Shown here in pieces: positions 1-7,041 of a stretch of DNA of 21,008 bases; the stretch's first letter is position 1; each line of letters opens with the position of its first letter. This DNA comes from an uncultured bacterium. GTDB lineage: Bacteria > Cyanobacteriota > Vampirovibrionia > Gastranaerophilales > Gastranaerophilaceae. Below the pieces are notes generated by a model. The model was not told where the DNA came from, searched no databases, and saw only the letters and a program-made list of their open reading frames with translations. The stretch lies in NCBI GenBank assembly GCA_902782905.1, contig CACZPB010000136.1:1-21008 (forward strand), in the 5' to 3' direction. The translations under genes were made by a program, and so were the position numbers.

Positions 1-1162
1 CCGCTTTACAAAGCTCTGCGGTTCTTTTTATTGAAGGCTTGTTAACACCCAGTTTTGATGCAATTTTTTCAGAGAGCTTTATAATTCTCTCGGTTTTGTC
101 GAAAACAGAGCCCATGCCTTTTTGGAAGGTCATGCCCTTAAGATTTTCCACATAAGCTTCCAGCGGTTTTTTTGTGTCTTCGTTAAAGAAGAAAACTGCA
201 TCGTCAAGTCTTGCTTTGATTACACGGAGATTCCCGGCTTTTATATTTTCAAATTCGTTTCCGATATAGTTTGTGATTGTGACAAATTTATTAATTAATT
301 TGCCTTCTTTTGTATAAAGGGCGAAATATCTTTGGTGAGTTTCCATAACGGTAACTGCAACTTCCTGCGGAATTGTAAGATATGCCGTATCAAAATCACA
401 CGTTACAGCAACCGGATATTCAACAATGAAAGTAACTTCTTCCAATAAATCATCGGAAATTTTTGTAACTGCACCAAGCTTGTCTGCTTCAATTTTTGTT
501 AATTCAAGAATTTTTGCTTGTCTTTCATCTTGGTCTACAATAACTTTTGCTTCGCGTAATTTGTCAATATATTCATCAGGATTGTTTATTACAATATCTT
601 GAGTTGAAAATCTGTGCCCGTTGGTTTTATTTGAAGACGTTTTGTCGATAATTGTGATCGGAACTTCTTCGTTATCTATAATTGAAAGCACCCAGCGTAT
701 AGGGCGTGAAAATTTAACATCATTTGTTCCCCATCTCATAAAGTGAGGACCTTGAAGTTTTGAGAAAATTACCGGAACATTTTCTTGGAGTAAATCTTTT
801 GTATTTTTACCCTTGATTGAGATTTTTGCGAAAACGTAATTATCTTCAACATATAAATCTTCTTTTTTTACTCCGTTTTTGTTAGCAAAACCTTCACCTG
901 CCTTAGTCAGATTTCCTTGTTCATCAAATGCGACTTTTGCAATAGGGCCTTTGACAACTTTTTCAATATCAGGCTGTGATGAAGAAAGTCCGTCTACGAT
1001 AACTGCAAGACGTCTTGGTGTTGCCATGACTTTAACATTCTCAAAACTTATATTGTTAGATTTGAAAAATCCCTCAAACCCTGTTTTTAATTGGTCTATA
1101 GCCATTGGTATGAATTTGTAAGGTAATTCTTCGACTCCGATTTCAAGTAAATATTTGCTCAT
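1..1162 (-). CDS. glyS: Glycyl-tRNA synthetase beta subunit, N-terminal part (runs off the window)
   Basis: The minus strand is open from an ATG at 1160-1162 to the window edge, giving the first 387 residues of a protein that is usually about 690 long. It begins MSKYLLEIGVEELPYKFIP, the hallmark N-terminus of the GlyS beta chain. It continues with family stretches such as ATPRRLAV, KLQGPHFMRWG, KFSRPIRWVLS and HQRYFALYTKEGKL. The beta chain joins the alpha chain (GlyQ) in the tetrameric bacterial enzyme that charges tRNA-Gly; alpha does most of the aminoacylation chemistry and beta recognises the tRNA and carries an HD-like region. A GGAG ribosome site lies 7 bases before the ATG. A TATAAT on the minus strand at 1193-1198 is a candidate -10 box. 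The rest of the gene, and possibly glyQ, lies to the left of the window. Confidence 0.96.
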   Translation of the reverse strand, partial: MSKYLLEIGVEELPYKFIPMAIDQLKTGFEGFFKSNNISFENVKVMATPRRLAVIVDGLSSSQPDIEKVVKGPIAKVAFDEQGNLTKAGEGFANKNGVKKEDLYVEDNYVFAKISIKGKNTKDLLQENVPVIFSKLQGPHFMRWGTNDVKFSRPIRWVLSIIDNEEVPITIIDKTSSNKTNGHRFSTQDIVINNPDEYIDKLREAKVIVDQDERQAKILELTKIEADKLGAVTKISDDLLEEVTFIVEYPVAVTCDFDTAYLTIPQEVAVTVMETHQRYFALYTKEGKLINKFVTITNYIGNEFENIKAGNLRVIKARLDDAVFFFNEDTKKPLEAYVENLKGMTFQKGMGSVFDKTERIIKLSEKIASKLGVNKPSIKRTAELCKA

Positions 1163-1229
1163 TTATTTTCTCCAAACTATTATTTTTATTTAATTATATA
1201 ACAAAAGAAAAGTTAATAATTATTAAAAA

Positions 1230-1260
1230 TGAACAAAAAATAAAAATAATTCGTTATAAT
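1230..1260 (+). promoter_or_regulatory. Promoter of the anti-sigma/sigma operon, possibly ECF-type
   Basis: A TATAAT box lies at 1255-1260, only 17 bases before the ATG of the anti-sigma gene, with a weak -35 (AACAAA, 1232-1237). Overlapping it is an ECF-like pair: TGAAC at 1230-1234 and CGTT at 1252-1255, with 17 bases between AAC and CGT. Bacillus sigma-W-type promoters have the form TGAAAC-N16-CGTA, so this may be an autoregulated ECF promoter. The ECF reading is an inference. The remaining divergent spacer (1163-1277) is AT-rich and shows nothing else. Confidence 0.45.
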
Positions 1261-1277
1261 GTCAGAGAGGTCAAATT

Positions 1278-1631
1278 ATGGACAACAAAAAATGCTCAAA
1301 ATATGAAGGACTGTTTGTTTTCTCGGATGAAGAAACATTAAAGAAGCATGTGGCGGAATGCGAAGAATGCAGAGCTGAGCACGAAAAAATGGAAAAAGTC
1401 TCAGAGCTTCTTGACGAAGTCAAATTCTATTACAGGGCAAAAGACAAGAAAAAAAGGAATGGCTTTAGAGCTGCATGTGCTGCGGTTTTCTTGGGCATTT
1501 CACTTTTATCTGTAAGTATTATTGCAACAAACGAAGATCTGACGGAAACTTTAATGTATGGTGATACATTATCAGCCGAAGAACTTGGATTTCCTGTAGA
1601 TTCTTACGGACTTTTAATGGTAGATGAATGA
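1278..1631 (+). CDS. Zinc-binding (ZAS-type) transmembrane anti-sigma factor
   Basis: A 117-residue protein. Residues 1-50 form a small cytoplasmic domain with Cys6 and a His24-x3-Cys28-x2-Cys31 motif (HVAECEEC), the zinc-binding signature of ZAS anti-sigma factors that hold ECF sigma factors inactive. A basic stretch (KDKKKR, 55-60) precedes one membrane helix at about 64-83, and a short outer tail (about 34 residues, ending LLMVDE) follows. The stop codon overlaps the start of the sigma gene by four bases (ATGA), so the two are translationally coupled. The order is unusual: in most such pairs the sigma gene comes first. The ribosome site is AGAGAGG at 1264-1270. The partner is very probably the sigma factor next to it; the signal sensed is not visible, though the Spy-like gene that follows is a candidate. 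Confidence 0.85.
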   Translation: MDNKKCSKYEGLFVFSDEETLKKHVAECEECRAEHEKMEKVSELLDEVKFYYRAKDKKKRNGFRAACAAVFLGISLLSVSIIATNEDLTETLMYGDTLSAEELGFPVDSYGLLMVDE

Positions 1632-2134
1632 ACTTTGAAGAAATAATCAAAACAAACAAACAAAATATAAAAAATATAATCCGAATGATAACAAAGCAAG
1701 AAAATGAAGATGTAGAACAAGAGGTTTATATAAAACTTTGGAAGAATTCGGAAAAGTATGAAGAACGAGGCTCTCAAAAGAGCTGGGTTAATACTGTTGC
1801 CAAAAACGCATCAAAAGATTATCTAAAATCAAAATCTTTTAAACAAGAACAAGACACAACATCAGATGATCTTATATACAACTCACTAAGAGATAATAAA
1901 ACAACTCCGGAAGACGGTTTAATTCTGACCGAGCGCCGGAAAAAAATAATAAGTGCCGTCGACAGCCTTAAACCAAAATTCAGAGAAGTTATTATGCTAT
2001 GCGAAATCTACGGTTATACGTATGAAGATGCGGCAAAAAAACTTAACTGTCCTATAGGAACAATCAAATCAAGAATTTACAATGCAAAAAAAGAACTCGC
2101 AGAAATGCTACAAGATTTATTAACAGAGAGGTAA
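1628..2134 (+). CDS. RNA polymerase sigma factor, ECF subfamily
   Basis: A 168-residue two-domain sigma factor. Region 2 (about residues 5-70) contains NEDVEQEVYIKLWKN, matching the D-x2-Q-E-x-(F/Y)-x-K-(L/A)-W core that contacts the -10 element. Region 4 (about 108-161) contains LKPKFREVIMLCEIYGYTYE followed by a helix-turn-helix with CPIGTIKSRIYNAKKEL, the -35 reading helix. There is no region 1.1 or 3, as expected for the ECF group. The gene is coupled to the upstream anti-sigma gene by an ATGA overlap and is followed three bases later by the Spy-like gene, making a sigma, anti-sigma and periplasmic-sensor cassette. I cannot assign the precise ECF subgroup. A likely role is an envelope or metal stress response, inferred from the context. 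Confidence 0.93.
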   Translation: MNFEEIIKTNKQNIKNIIRMITKQENEDVEQEVYIKLWKNSEKYEERGSQKSWVNTVAKNASKDYLKSKSFKQEQDTTSDDLIYNSLRDNKTTPEDGLILTERRKKIISAVDSLKPKFREVIMLCEIYGYTYEDAAKKLNCPIGTIKSRIYNAKKELAEMLQDLLTER

Positions 2135-2137
2135 ATT

Positions 2138-2662
2138 ATGAAAAAATTAGCAATTATGTTATGTGCAATGACTGTTTTGGCAGGATATGCAGCTGCTGCT
2201 GAAACCAAAAACGTTCCTGAACAAAGAAAACAACCGCCTTCAAAAGAACAAATGGAACAGTTTAGAAAAGCTCACGAAGCGGCATTTGAACAAAAACTTG
2301 GTCTTACTGAAGTTCAGAAGCTTAAAGCAAGAGATTTGAGAAAAGAAGGGCATGCAAAAATGGAACCTGTCATGAAACAGATTTTTGAGAAAAAACAGGA
2401 AGCAGAAGCTGTAAGAAATTCAAAAATTTCAACTCAAGCACAAGAAGAAAAGCTTACTCAAATCGACAAAGATTTAGCAGCATTAAAGAAAGAAGCCGGT
2501 CAAATCAGAAAACAAAATATGAAAGATTTTGAAGCTATTTTGACAAAAGACCAAAAAAGTACATTAAAGAAAATGAAAAAAGAAGGAAGAAAAAACTTTA
2601 AACGTGACAAAGGTTTAGTTAAACCACCATGTCCTCCGCATCACTTTGAGATAAAAAAATAA
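2138..2662 (+). CDS. Secreted Spy/CpxP-like (LTxxQ) protein
   Basis: A 174-residue protein with a signal peptide (about residues 1-21, cleavage likely after the AAAA run). The mature part is highly charged and helical, with two LTxxQ motifs, LTEVQ at 56-60 and LTKDQ at 135-139, as in Spy, CpxP and the related metal sensors ZraP and CnrX. These are periplasmic helical-hairpin proteins that act as chaperones or stress and metal sensors feeding back on a signalling system. The C-terminus carries PPCPPHHF (Cys165, His168, His169), a possible metal site. Its ribosome site (GAGAGG) lies in the end of the sigma gene and a strong terminator follows, so it is the last gene of the unit. The Spy-like fold is a motif-level call; whether it senses something for the anti-sigma factor or is simply a sigma target is open. 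Confidence 0.75.
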   Translation: MKKLAIMLCAMTVLAGYAAAAETKNVPEQRKQPPSKEQMEQFRKAHEAAFEQKLGLTEVQKLKARDLRKEGHAKMEPVMKQIFEKKQEAEAVRNSKISTQAQEEKLTQIDKDLAALKKEAGQIRKQNMKDFEAILTKDQKSTLKKMKKEGRKNFKRDKGLVKPPCPPHHFEIKK

Positions 2663-2671
2663 AACATTATA

Positions 2672-2705
2672 AAAAAATCGGGCTGATAATTCAGCCCGAT
2701 TTTTT
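2672..2705. terminator. Bidirectional rho-independent terminator
   Basis: A perfect 15-bp stem: 2672-2686 (six A, then TCGGGCTGA) pairs with 2691-2705 (TCAGCCCGA, then six T) around a TAAT loop. With A on the left and T on the right it can end transcription both from the sigma operon (plus) and from the convergent HEAT-repeat gene (minus). Confidence 0.93.
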
Positions 2706-2734
2706 GTTGTGTAGTGTAGTAATTATTTGCAGGT

Positions 2735-3862
2735 TTATTGTTTGTTTAGTTTTTCTAAAGCTGAACTTGCCGTGTTTGCAAGTATCTGGTTTTTATCAGC
2801 TTGAGCCAAGCTGTATAATTCTGTTAGAACATCTTTATACTCAGGCTTTTGAATATAAGCTAATGCGTCAACTGCGGCAGCTTTTACGGAAGGGTTCGGA
2901 TTGTATCTCAAGGTATCTACCATGGTTGAAACTCCCGGAATATCCGTAAACGGAACGACACTGCCTGTTTCTTTTTCTACTCCATCCATAAATACTTTAG
3001 AAAGAACTGCCATTGTATATAGAGCATATTCTTTGTTTCTTTCAGCCTGTTCTAATGGTGCAATCGTATTTGCAAGCGCAATTTCTTCTTCCGTAATCTT
3101 ATAAGGCAGAGCTTTTGCATCTTTATTGCTTTCTGCAAATATTATATTGGCAACCAACTTTTTCCTTGCATCAATTTGTTCCTTTGTAGGAGGTTCAAGA
3201 GTTGATGAATCTTTGTTTGCAATTGCAATCAAGCTTTTGAAAACATCTCTTACAATATAGGGCATTGCATTTTCAGGATTATCAAGCGCCGTTCTGGTGA
3301 TTTCTTCCATTTGGAGTGCTTGTGTATCAAAATTGTTGCTGTTTAAATTTGCAGTAATAAGTGCAATGTCAACGTCAGGTTTGATATCTTCCGGAGGAAT
3401 AATTTCCGGACGTTTTATTGTTGGCTCGGTTCCGTGAAAGGTAACCCCAGATGGGGCTTTGTTCTCCTTTGCTTCTTCTGCTTCAAGTTTTTCAATTCCT
3501 TTTTCTGCTTCAACGGTTGTGTAATTCGGTGCAGGAACCTCAGCGTTCTTGTCTTCCGGAATTACAAAGCTTGCGCTATGGTATTCTGCTGCGATAGGAA
3601 ATCCTTGAGGAAGCGGAATCGGATTTACGTTTGCCAGTTCAAACGGAACGGGTGCTTCCATTCTCGGATAATCATAAATTTTCTTTTGCGGATTTATTGC
3701 AGGCTTATCAATATTAATTTTTACTGCATTATAAACACCGTTATCATTTACGACACAGCTGTCGCAATCGCAATTCTTTGAGTTAACTTCCGGTTTTCTT
3801 ATATTAATATTAACCGCATTATAAATCGGCTTATTAATAAGACTGTCAATAGATTGAACCAT
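2735..3862 (-). CDS. HEAT-repeat-like protein with duplicated N-terminal motif
   Basis: A 375-residue protein with no signal peptide or membrane segment. The N-terminus holds two copies of a short motif, IYNAVNINIRKP (13-24) and VYNAVKINIDKP (43-54), separated by a Cys cluster CDCDSC (Cys31, 33, 36). A Pro-rich, acidic, probably disordered part follows (about 60-165). The C-terminal 200 residues are helical, and the last 65 read as HEAT/armadillo-like repeats (NPSVKAAAVDALAYI; NQILANTASSALEKL), a protein-protein interaction fold. The ribosome site is AAAGGAAA. The gene is monocistronic, with the terminator at 2672-2705 and its own promoter. I do not recognise the family; a scaffold or adaptor role is only suggested by the repeats. 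The FHG in SGVTFHGTEP faintly resembles the FKG-type motif of other proteins here. Confidence 0.75.
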   Translation of the reverse strand: MVQSIDSLINKPIYNAVNINIRKPEVNSKNCDCDSCVVNDNGVYNAVKINIDKPAINPQKKIYDYPRMEAPVPFELANVNPIPLPQGFPIAAEYHSASFVIPEDKNAEVPAPNYTTVEAEKGIEKLEAEEAKENKAPSGVTFHGTEPTIKRPEIIPPEDIKPDVDIALITANLNSNNFDTQALQMEEITRTALDNPENAMPYIVRDVFKSLIAIANKDSSTLEPPTKEQIDARKKLVANIIFAESNKDAKALPYKITEEEIALANTIAPLEQAERNKEYALYTMAVLSKVFMDGVEKETGSVVPFTDIPGVSTMVDTLRYNPNPSVKAAAVDALAYIQKPEYKDVLTELYSLAQADKNQILANTASSALEKLNKQ

Positions 3863-3886
3863 ATACTATTTCCTTTCGACTACTAC

Positions 3887-3914
3887 ACAATACATTTCTA
3901 TTAAATCCTATCAA
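3887..3914 (-). promoter_or_regulatory. Promoter of the HEAT-repeat gene
   Basis: On the minus strand, TTGATA (3909-3914) and TATTGT (3887-3892) are separated by 16 bp, 24 bp upstream of the ATG. The rest of the 3863-3989 spacer is AT-rich, with no clear terminator for the gene upstream of it. Confidence 0.5.
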
Positions 3915-3989
3915 GATGTAAATTTGCCTAAATTCCAAAACTTTTTTACAAATATTTACAAAACAAGAATATATAAACTCTAAAAAGTT

Positions 3990-5210
3990 TTAATTAATAC
4001 TGATTGCGTGCAACGATTTATTTAGGCTATCAAGTGCATCTTTGACGGATGATTTATTTAGTAATATTGTCTGAACCGTGGAATTAACCAATGTGTTAAT
4101 TTCCTTTTGGTTGCGTTTTTGCCTGAGCTGAGGGGTAATTTTGTTAATCTGTTTTGCGCTTATTGAACGGGATTTTGCGGTTAAATCGGAGTAATCGTTA
4201 TAAAAATCATCCTGCAAGGCTTGAGAGTTTGTAGAAATTACGTTTGTCATTTTTGCAAGCTCTAACTGATTTTGAGCGTTTGTAAGATACAAACAAAAAT
4301 CAAGAGCTTCTTTTTTGTTTTGGGCGCGTTTGGGTATGACAAAATTCATAACAGAAAAATCGTTTTGACCAACGGGTCCCTTTATCTGTTCAATAACGTC
4401 AGTGCTTTCGTATACCGACGGTGCGTTTTCTTTAATCATATTCAAAAAGTTCGCTCCTCCTTGAAAGAAAACTATTTTCCCTGCCATATACTGCTCAAGC
4501 GCCTCCCTGTGAGTAAAAGTTATGCTCTCCGGCGGAATAAGCCCTTTTTGGTATAAATTTTTAAACATTGAAAATACTTGTTCAGAATTTGCAGAGTTAA
4601 AATCTTCCACCTCTGAAACGCCGTATTTGTTAAGGATTTTAACCATAGTATCGTTTTCCGTAATTGTCGGAAGGTAAGCATAAGCTCCTGTATTATTTTT
4701 AATTTTTTCGGATATTGCACCGAGTTCTTTGTAAGTTTTTGGAAGGCGAATTATTCCTGATTTTGAAAACAAATCTTTGTTATAAATTGTTATTGCGCTT
4801 GTTGCGTACCATGGGATTGAATAGAGTTTATTGTTGTATTTTAGAGCCTTAATTATTTCCGGATTAAACTCTTTTGTATAAGTTTCATCAATTTCTTCCA
4901 AGGTTCCTTTTTGTGCAAGTATTGCCGAAAAATCAGGATTTAAGTTAATTAAGTCCGGCGGATTGTCTGTCATGACTGCTGCAAGAGTTCTTTTTTCGCC
5001 TTCTGAGAATGGTACGTCAATCCACTTTATTTGTATATTTGGGTGGTCTGCTTCATAAGAGCGAATAACTTTGTACATGTAATCAGAAAAATCACCCATT
5101 TGCAGAGTCCAAAGAGTTACAACTTTTTGGCTGTTTTCTTGCCTTATGGAACAAGCAGTAAGCGTTATTATTGTTAATGTTATTAATATAAATATAACAA
5201 ACTTTTTCAT
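3990..5210 (-). CDS. ABC transporter solute-binding lipoprotein (family 1, sugar type)
   Basis: A 406-residue lipoprotein. The signal sequence ends in a lipobox, LTAC, with the lipidated Cys at residue 20. The mature protein has the layout of family 1 solute-binding proteins (maltose/multiple-sugar type). Strand one is VVTLWTLQ. It is followed by a helix with SYEADHPNIQIKWIDVP, DPPDLI-like PPDLINLNPDFSAIL, YNNKLYSIPWYATSAITIYN and the C-lobe stretch NFVIPKRAQNKKEALDFCLYLT. It would capture a sugar or similar ligand outside the membrane and pass it to an ABC permease, but no permease or ATPase gene is in the window. It starts 2 bp after the small secreted protein gene and uses an AGGAAA ribosome site in that gene's end, so the two are co-transcribed. 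The ligand cannot be told from the sequence. Confidence 0.9.
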   Translation of the reverse strand: MKKFVIFILITLTIITLTACSIRQENSQKVVTLWTLQMGDFSDYMYKVIRSYEADHPNIQIKWIDVPFSEGEKRTLAAVMTDNPPDLINLNPDFSAILAQKGTLEEIDETYTKEFNPEIIKALKYNNKLYSIPWYATSAITIYNKDLFSKSGIIRLPKTYKELGAISEKIKNNTGAYAYLPTITENDTMVKILNKYGVSEVEDFNSANSEQVFSMFKNLYQKGLIPPESITFTHREALEQYMAGKIVFFQGGANFLNMIKENAPSVYESTDVIEQIKGPVGQNDFSVMNFVIPKRAQNKKEALDFCLYLTNAQNQLELAKMTNVISTNSQALQDDFYNDYSDLTAKSRSISAKQINKITPQLRQKRNQKEINTLVNSTVQTILLNKSSVKDALDSLNKSLHAISIN

Positions 5211-5212
5211 TA

Positions 5213-5623
5213 TTAATTTCCTGCCATCATTTTTAAGTCAATATATTTGAAAGTGTTGGTAATTATACCTGGCGGGAAATTGTAAATATTATTACACGGC
5301 GTGATTTTAAGGATAGAATTTGAGTTGTCTACCTTGCCTACAGTCGCCAAATACTTGTTTCTGTTAGCGGTAAAAATTATGTATCCGTTAGCGGTTTGAA
5401 TTTCATCTATTTTAAATTTATTGGCTGTAATAGCGCTGAGTGTAAGATAAAAAAGTTTTTCTTGATTCACACCGTATATTTTAGTACAGTTTTCAAAATT
5501 TATATTTTGCGGAGTCAAGGCATTTTGCTGAGAAGTATTAGGCGTATTTACCGGTTGTTGAACGCTTTCTGCAAATGCTATGCCGGATATCATTATTCCT
5601 AAGATTATCAATAAATTTTTCAT
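5213..5623 (-). CDS. Small secreted protein of unknown function
   Basis: A 136-residue protein starting at the ATG at 5621-5623. The frame can be extended to a GTG at 5629, but AGAGGG at 5629-5634 fits the ATG as ribosome site and overlaps that GTG. A signal peptide (MKNLLIILGIMISGIAFA) ends before Glu-Ser. A Gln/Asn/Thr-rich stretch is followed by a compact domain with two Cys residues (NCTKIYG and TPCNNIY), which could form a disulfide. The pattern of short beta strands (GYIIFTANRNKYLATVGKV) suggests a small alpha/beta domain. It lies directly upstream of the solute-binding lipoprotein gene, with a 2-bp gap, and may be its periplasmic partner. No family recognised. Confidence 0.75.
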   Translation of the reverse strand: MKNLLIILGIMISGIAFAESVQQPVNTPNTSQQNALTPQNINFENCTKIYGVNQEKLFYLTLSAITANKFKIDEIQTANGYIIFTANRNKYLATVGKVDNSNSILKITPCNNIYNFPPGIITNTFKYIDLKMMAGN

Positions 5624-5688
5624 AACCACCCTCTACAGATATGTATTTTAGCACATTCTATTAAAATTTAACTCATATATTAGAACTA

Positions 5689-5729
5689 AAAAAATCGGGG
5701 CGAAACACTTTGTTTCGCCCCGATTTTTT
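5689..5729 (-). terminator. Rho-independent terminator of the small tail-anchored protein gene
   Basis: A perfect 18-bp inverted repeat: 5689-5706 (A-tract, then TCGGGGCGAAAC) and 5712-5729 (GTTTCGCCCCGA, then T-tract) with a 5-base loop. On the minus strand it follows the stop of the 94-residue gene by 8 bp. It can function in either direction. Confidence 0.93.
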
Positions 5730-5737
5730 ATAACTCA

Positions 5738-6022
5738 TTACATCAAAGCAAGCGCTCCCAATCCTGCGCCTATAATAGCAAGCATTTTCCAGCCGTCTCC
5801 GTCATTCATTTGCGGGGTATTGCTTGAATATGGGTCATATCCGCCAAAATACTTCTGAGTTTTTGCTTCAGAGTTATCGGGCAGAGTTTTTCTCAGTTCA
5901 AGAACATCTCTCTTAAGGTTCTTGTTGATAGAGCCCATGTTTGTTTTCAATCTGATTGCTTTGAATGCTTGTTCACTGTTCACAGTTTCTGTTGGTGTGT
6001 TGTTGATTTTTAAAACTTTCAT
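5738..6022 (-). CDS. Small protein with C-terminal membrane anchor, unknown function
   Basis: A 94-residue protein without a signal peptide. The N-terminal 75 residues are hydrophilic (MKVLKINNTPTETVNSEQAF; a Lys/Arg-rich helical part; then YFGGYDPYSSNTPQMNDGDG). The last 18 residues, WKMLAIIGAGLGALALM, form a Gly-zipper-like hydrophobic helix that reaches the C-terminus, as in tail-anchored proteins. It has a good ribosome site (AAAGGGA) and its own strong terminator, which argues for a real, separately expressed gene. It is divergent from the HEWFH metallopeptidase gene across an AT-rich spacer. Function unknown. Confidence 0.7.
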   Translation of the reverse strand: MKVLKINNTPTETVNSEQAFKAIRLKTNMGSINKNLKRDVLELRKTLPDNSEAKTQKYFGGYDPYSSNTPQMNDGDGWKMLAIIGAGLGALALM

Positions 6023-6144
6023 TAATATCCCTTTCTGTTATTAAAATAAAAATATTTTTATTATTCTATATTTTTACTTTGTATATTTCAATAGTTTGTA
6101 AAAAAAATTTAAGAATAACAAAAAAAATTTTTAGGCGTTTTAGT

Positions 6145-6963
6145 ATGTGTATGCAGGTTCAAAGTGTAAAAAATACAAAAACAAATTTCAAATCAGGGTT
6201 AACATATAAAATTATTAAAGATATAAAGAACATAAATGTAGAAAAGGCCGAATTAGATTTTACTGCGCTTGGAGTTTATGCTGATTTTCTTGGCAGCAAA
6301 TCAATTTGTGCCAATTCCGTACTTGTGTCTAATATTCTTAGCGAAATAGCGGAAAAGTATAAACTCCCGTTTGATTACAAACCGCCTGCAATTAGGGCAT
6401 ATAATAGCAAAAATCTGATAGAAAAAAGTGATAAAAAAGCAACAGGTTTTTGTATTCCGGATACAAAAAAGGTCTTAAAAAAAGAACCTCCCTATATTGG
6501 CACTTCTATATTTATGAATAAATCAAAAAACGGAATGTTTTGGAACAATTTGTGCTCAGATTATGAGTATTTAATAGGTTGGCATTCTTCGCCGCATTTT
6601 TTATCTACGACTTTGCATGAATGGTTTCACTCAATTCATTTGAACTTGATATATAAACAAAAAGGTTACGAAGGAAAATGTCCTTTTTTAAGACAAAAAT
6701 ATTATAAAGAAGGTGCGAGGGGATTGGACAGCGTAAATATTCAATCAAATTTGTTTGGAATTTCTTCCGGAGTGGCAAAACACATTGGTAATTATGCCTT
6801 TTTCTCGCGTTCTATGCTTGAAGTTTTTGCAGAGTTAATGACAAAAATTACGGCTGAGGCGCTGGATAAAAACTTGAGAGTTATAAAAAACCCGCTTGAT
6901 AATATTCCAAAAGATTTTCCGAAAGAGTATAAAAAAGAAGTAGAACAAATTCTTAAAATCTAA
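6145..6963 (+). CDS. Putative zinc metallopeptidase (HEWFH, gluzincin-like)
   Basis: A 272-residue protein from the ATG at 6145; AGG at 6133-6135 is a usable ribosome site. The frame runs back to an ATG at 6079, but that stretch (KKNLRITKKIFRRF) looks like translated AT-rich leader. HEWFH (His158-Glu159-x2-His162) matches the HExxH zinc-binding helix, with Glu159 as the general base. EVFAELMTKI (Glu226, Glu230) supplies a plausible third ligand in the E-x-F-A-E pattern seen in anthrax lethal-factor-type gluzincins. There is no signal peptide, so export by an unusual route or a cytosolic role is possible. The N-terminus has NFKSGLTY at 14-21, comparable with the AFRGV of the second metallopeptidase at 10269-11258. 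Substrate and true family are unknown; activity is inferred from the motif only. Confidence 0.7.
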   Translation: MCMQVQSVKNTKTNFKSGLTYKIIKDIKNINVEKAELDFTALGVYADFLGSKSICANSVLVSNILSEIAEKYKLPFDYKPPAIRAYNSKNLIEKSDKKATGFCIPDTKKVLKKEPPYIGTSIFMNKSKNGMFWNNLCSDYEYLIGWHSSPHFLSTTLHEWFHSIHLNLIYKQKGYEGKCPFLRQKYYKEGARGLDSVNIQSNLFGISSGVAKHIGNYAFFSRSMLEVFAELMTKITAEALDKNLRVIKNPLDNIPKDFPKEYKKEVEQILKI

Positions 6964-6982
6964 ACCTACACTATTTACATCA

Positions 6983-7011
6983 TTTACGGGGTATGAATAA
7001 TGTGGTACAAT
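6983..7011 (+). promoter_or_regulatory. Promoter of the helicase-nuclease gene
   Basis: TTTACG (6983-6988) and TACAAT (7006-7011) are separated by 17 bp, with a TG dinucleotide one base before the -10 (extended -10). Transcription would start about 25 bp before the ATG at 7042. No terminator is visible between the metallopeptidase gene and this promoter. Confidence 0.6.
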
Positions 7012-7041
7012 GCTTTTATATAAGTACATGAGGAAGATGAG

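Noticed and set aside
879..1121. Plus-strand reading frame of 80 codons
   Set aside because: It lies wholly antisense to glyS, whose protein sequence is clearly recognisable on the other strand.
6079..6144. N-terminal extension of the HEWFH protein
   Set aside because: The 22 extra residues come from AT-rich leader with no ribosome site before the first ATG; the ATG at 6145 gives the polar start plus FKSG-type motif expected from similar proteins.
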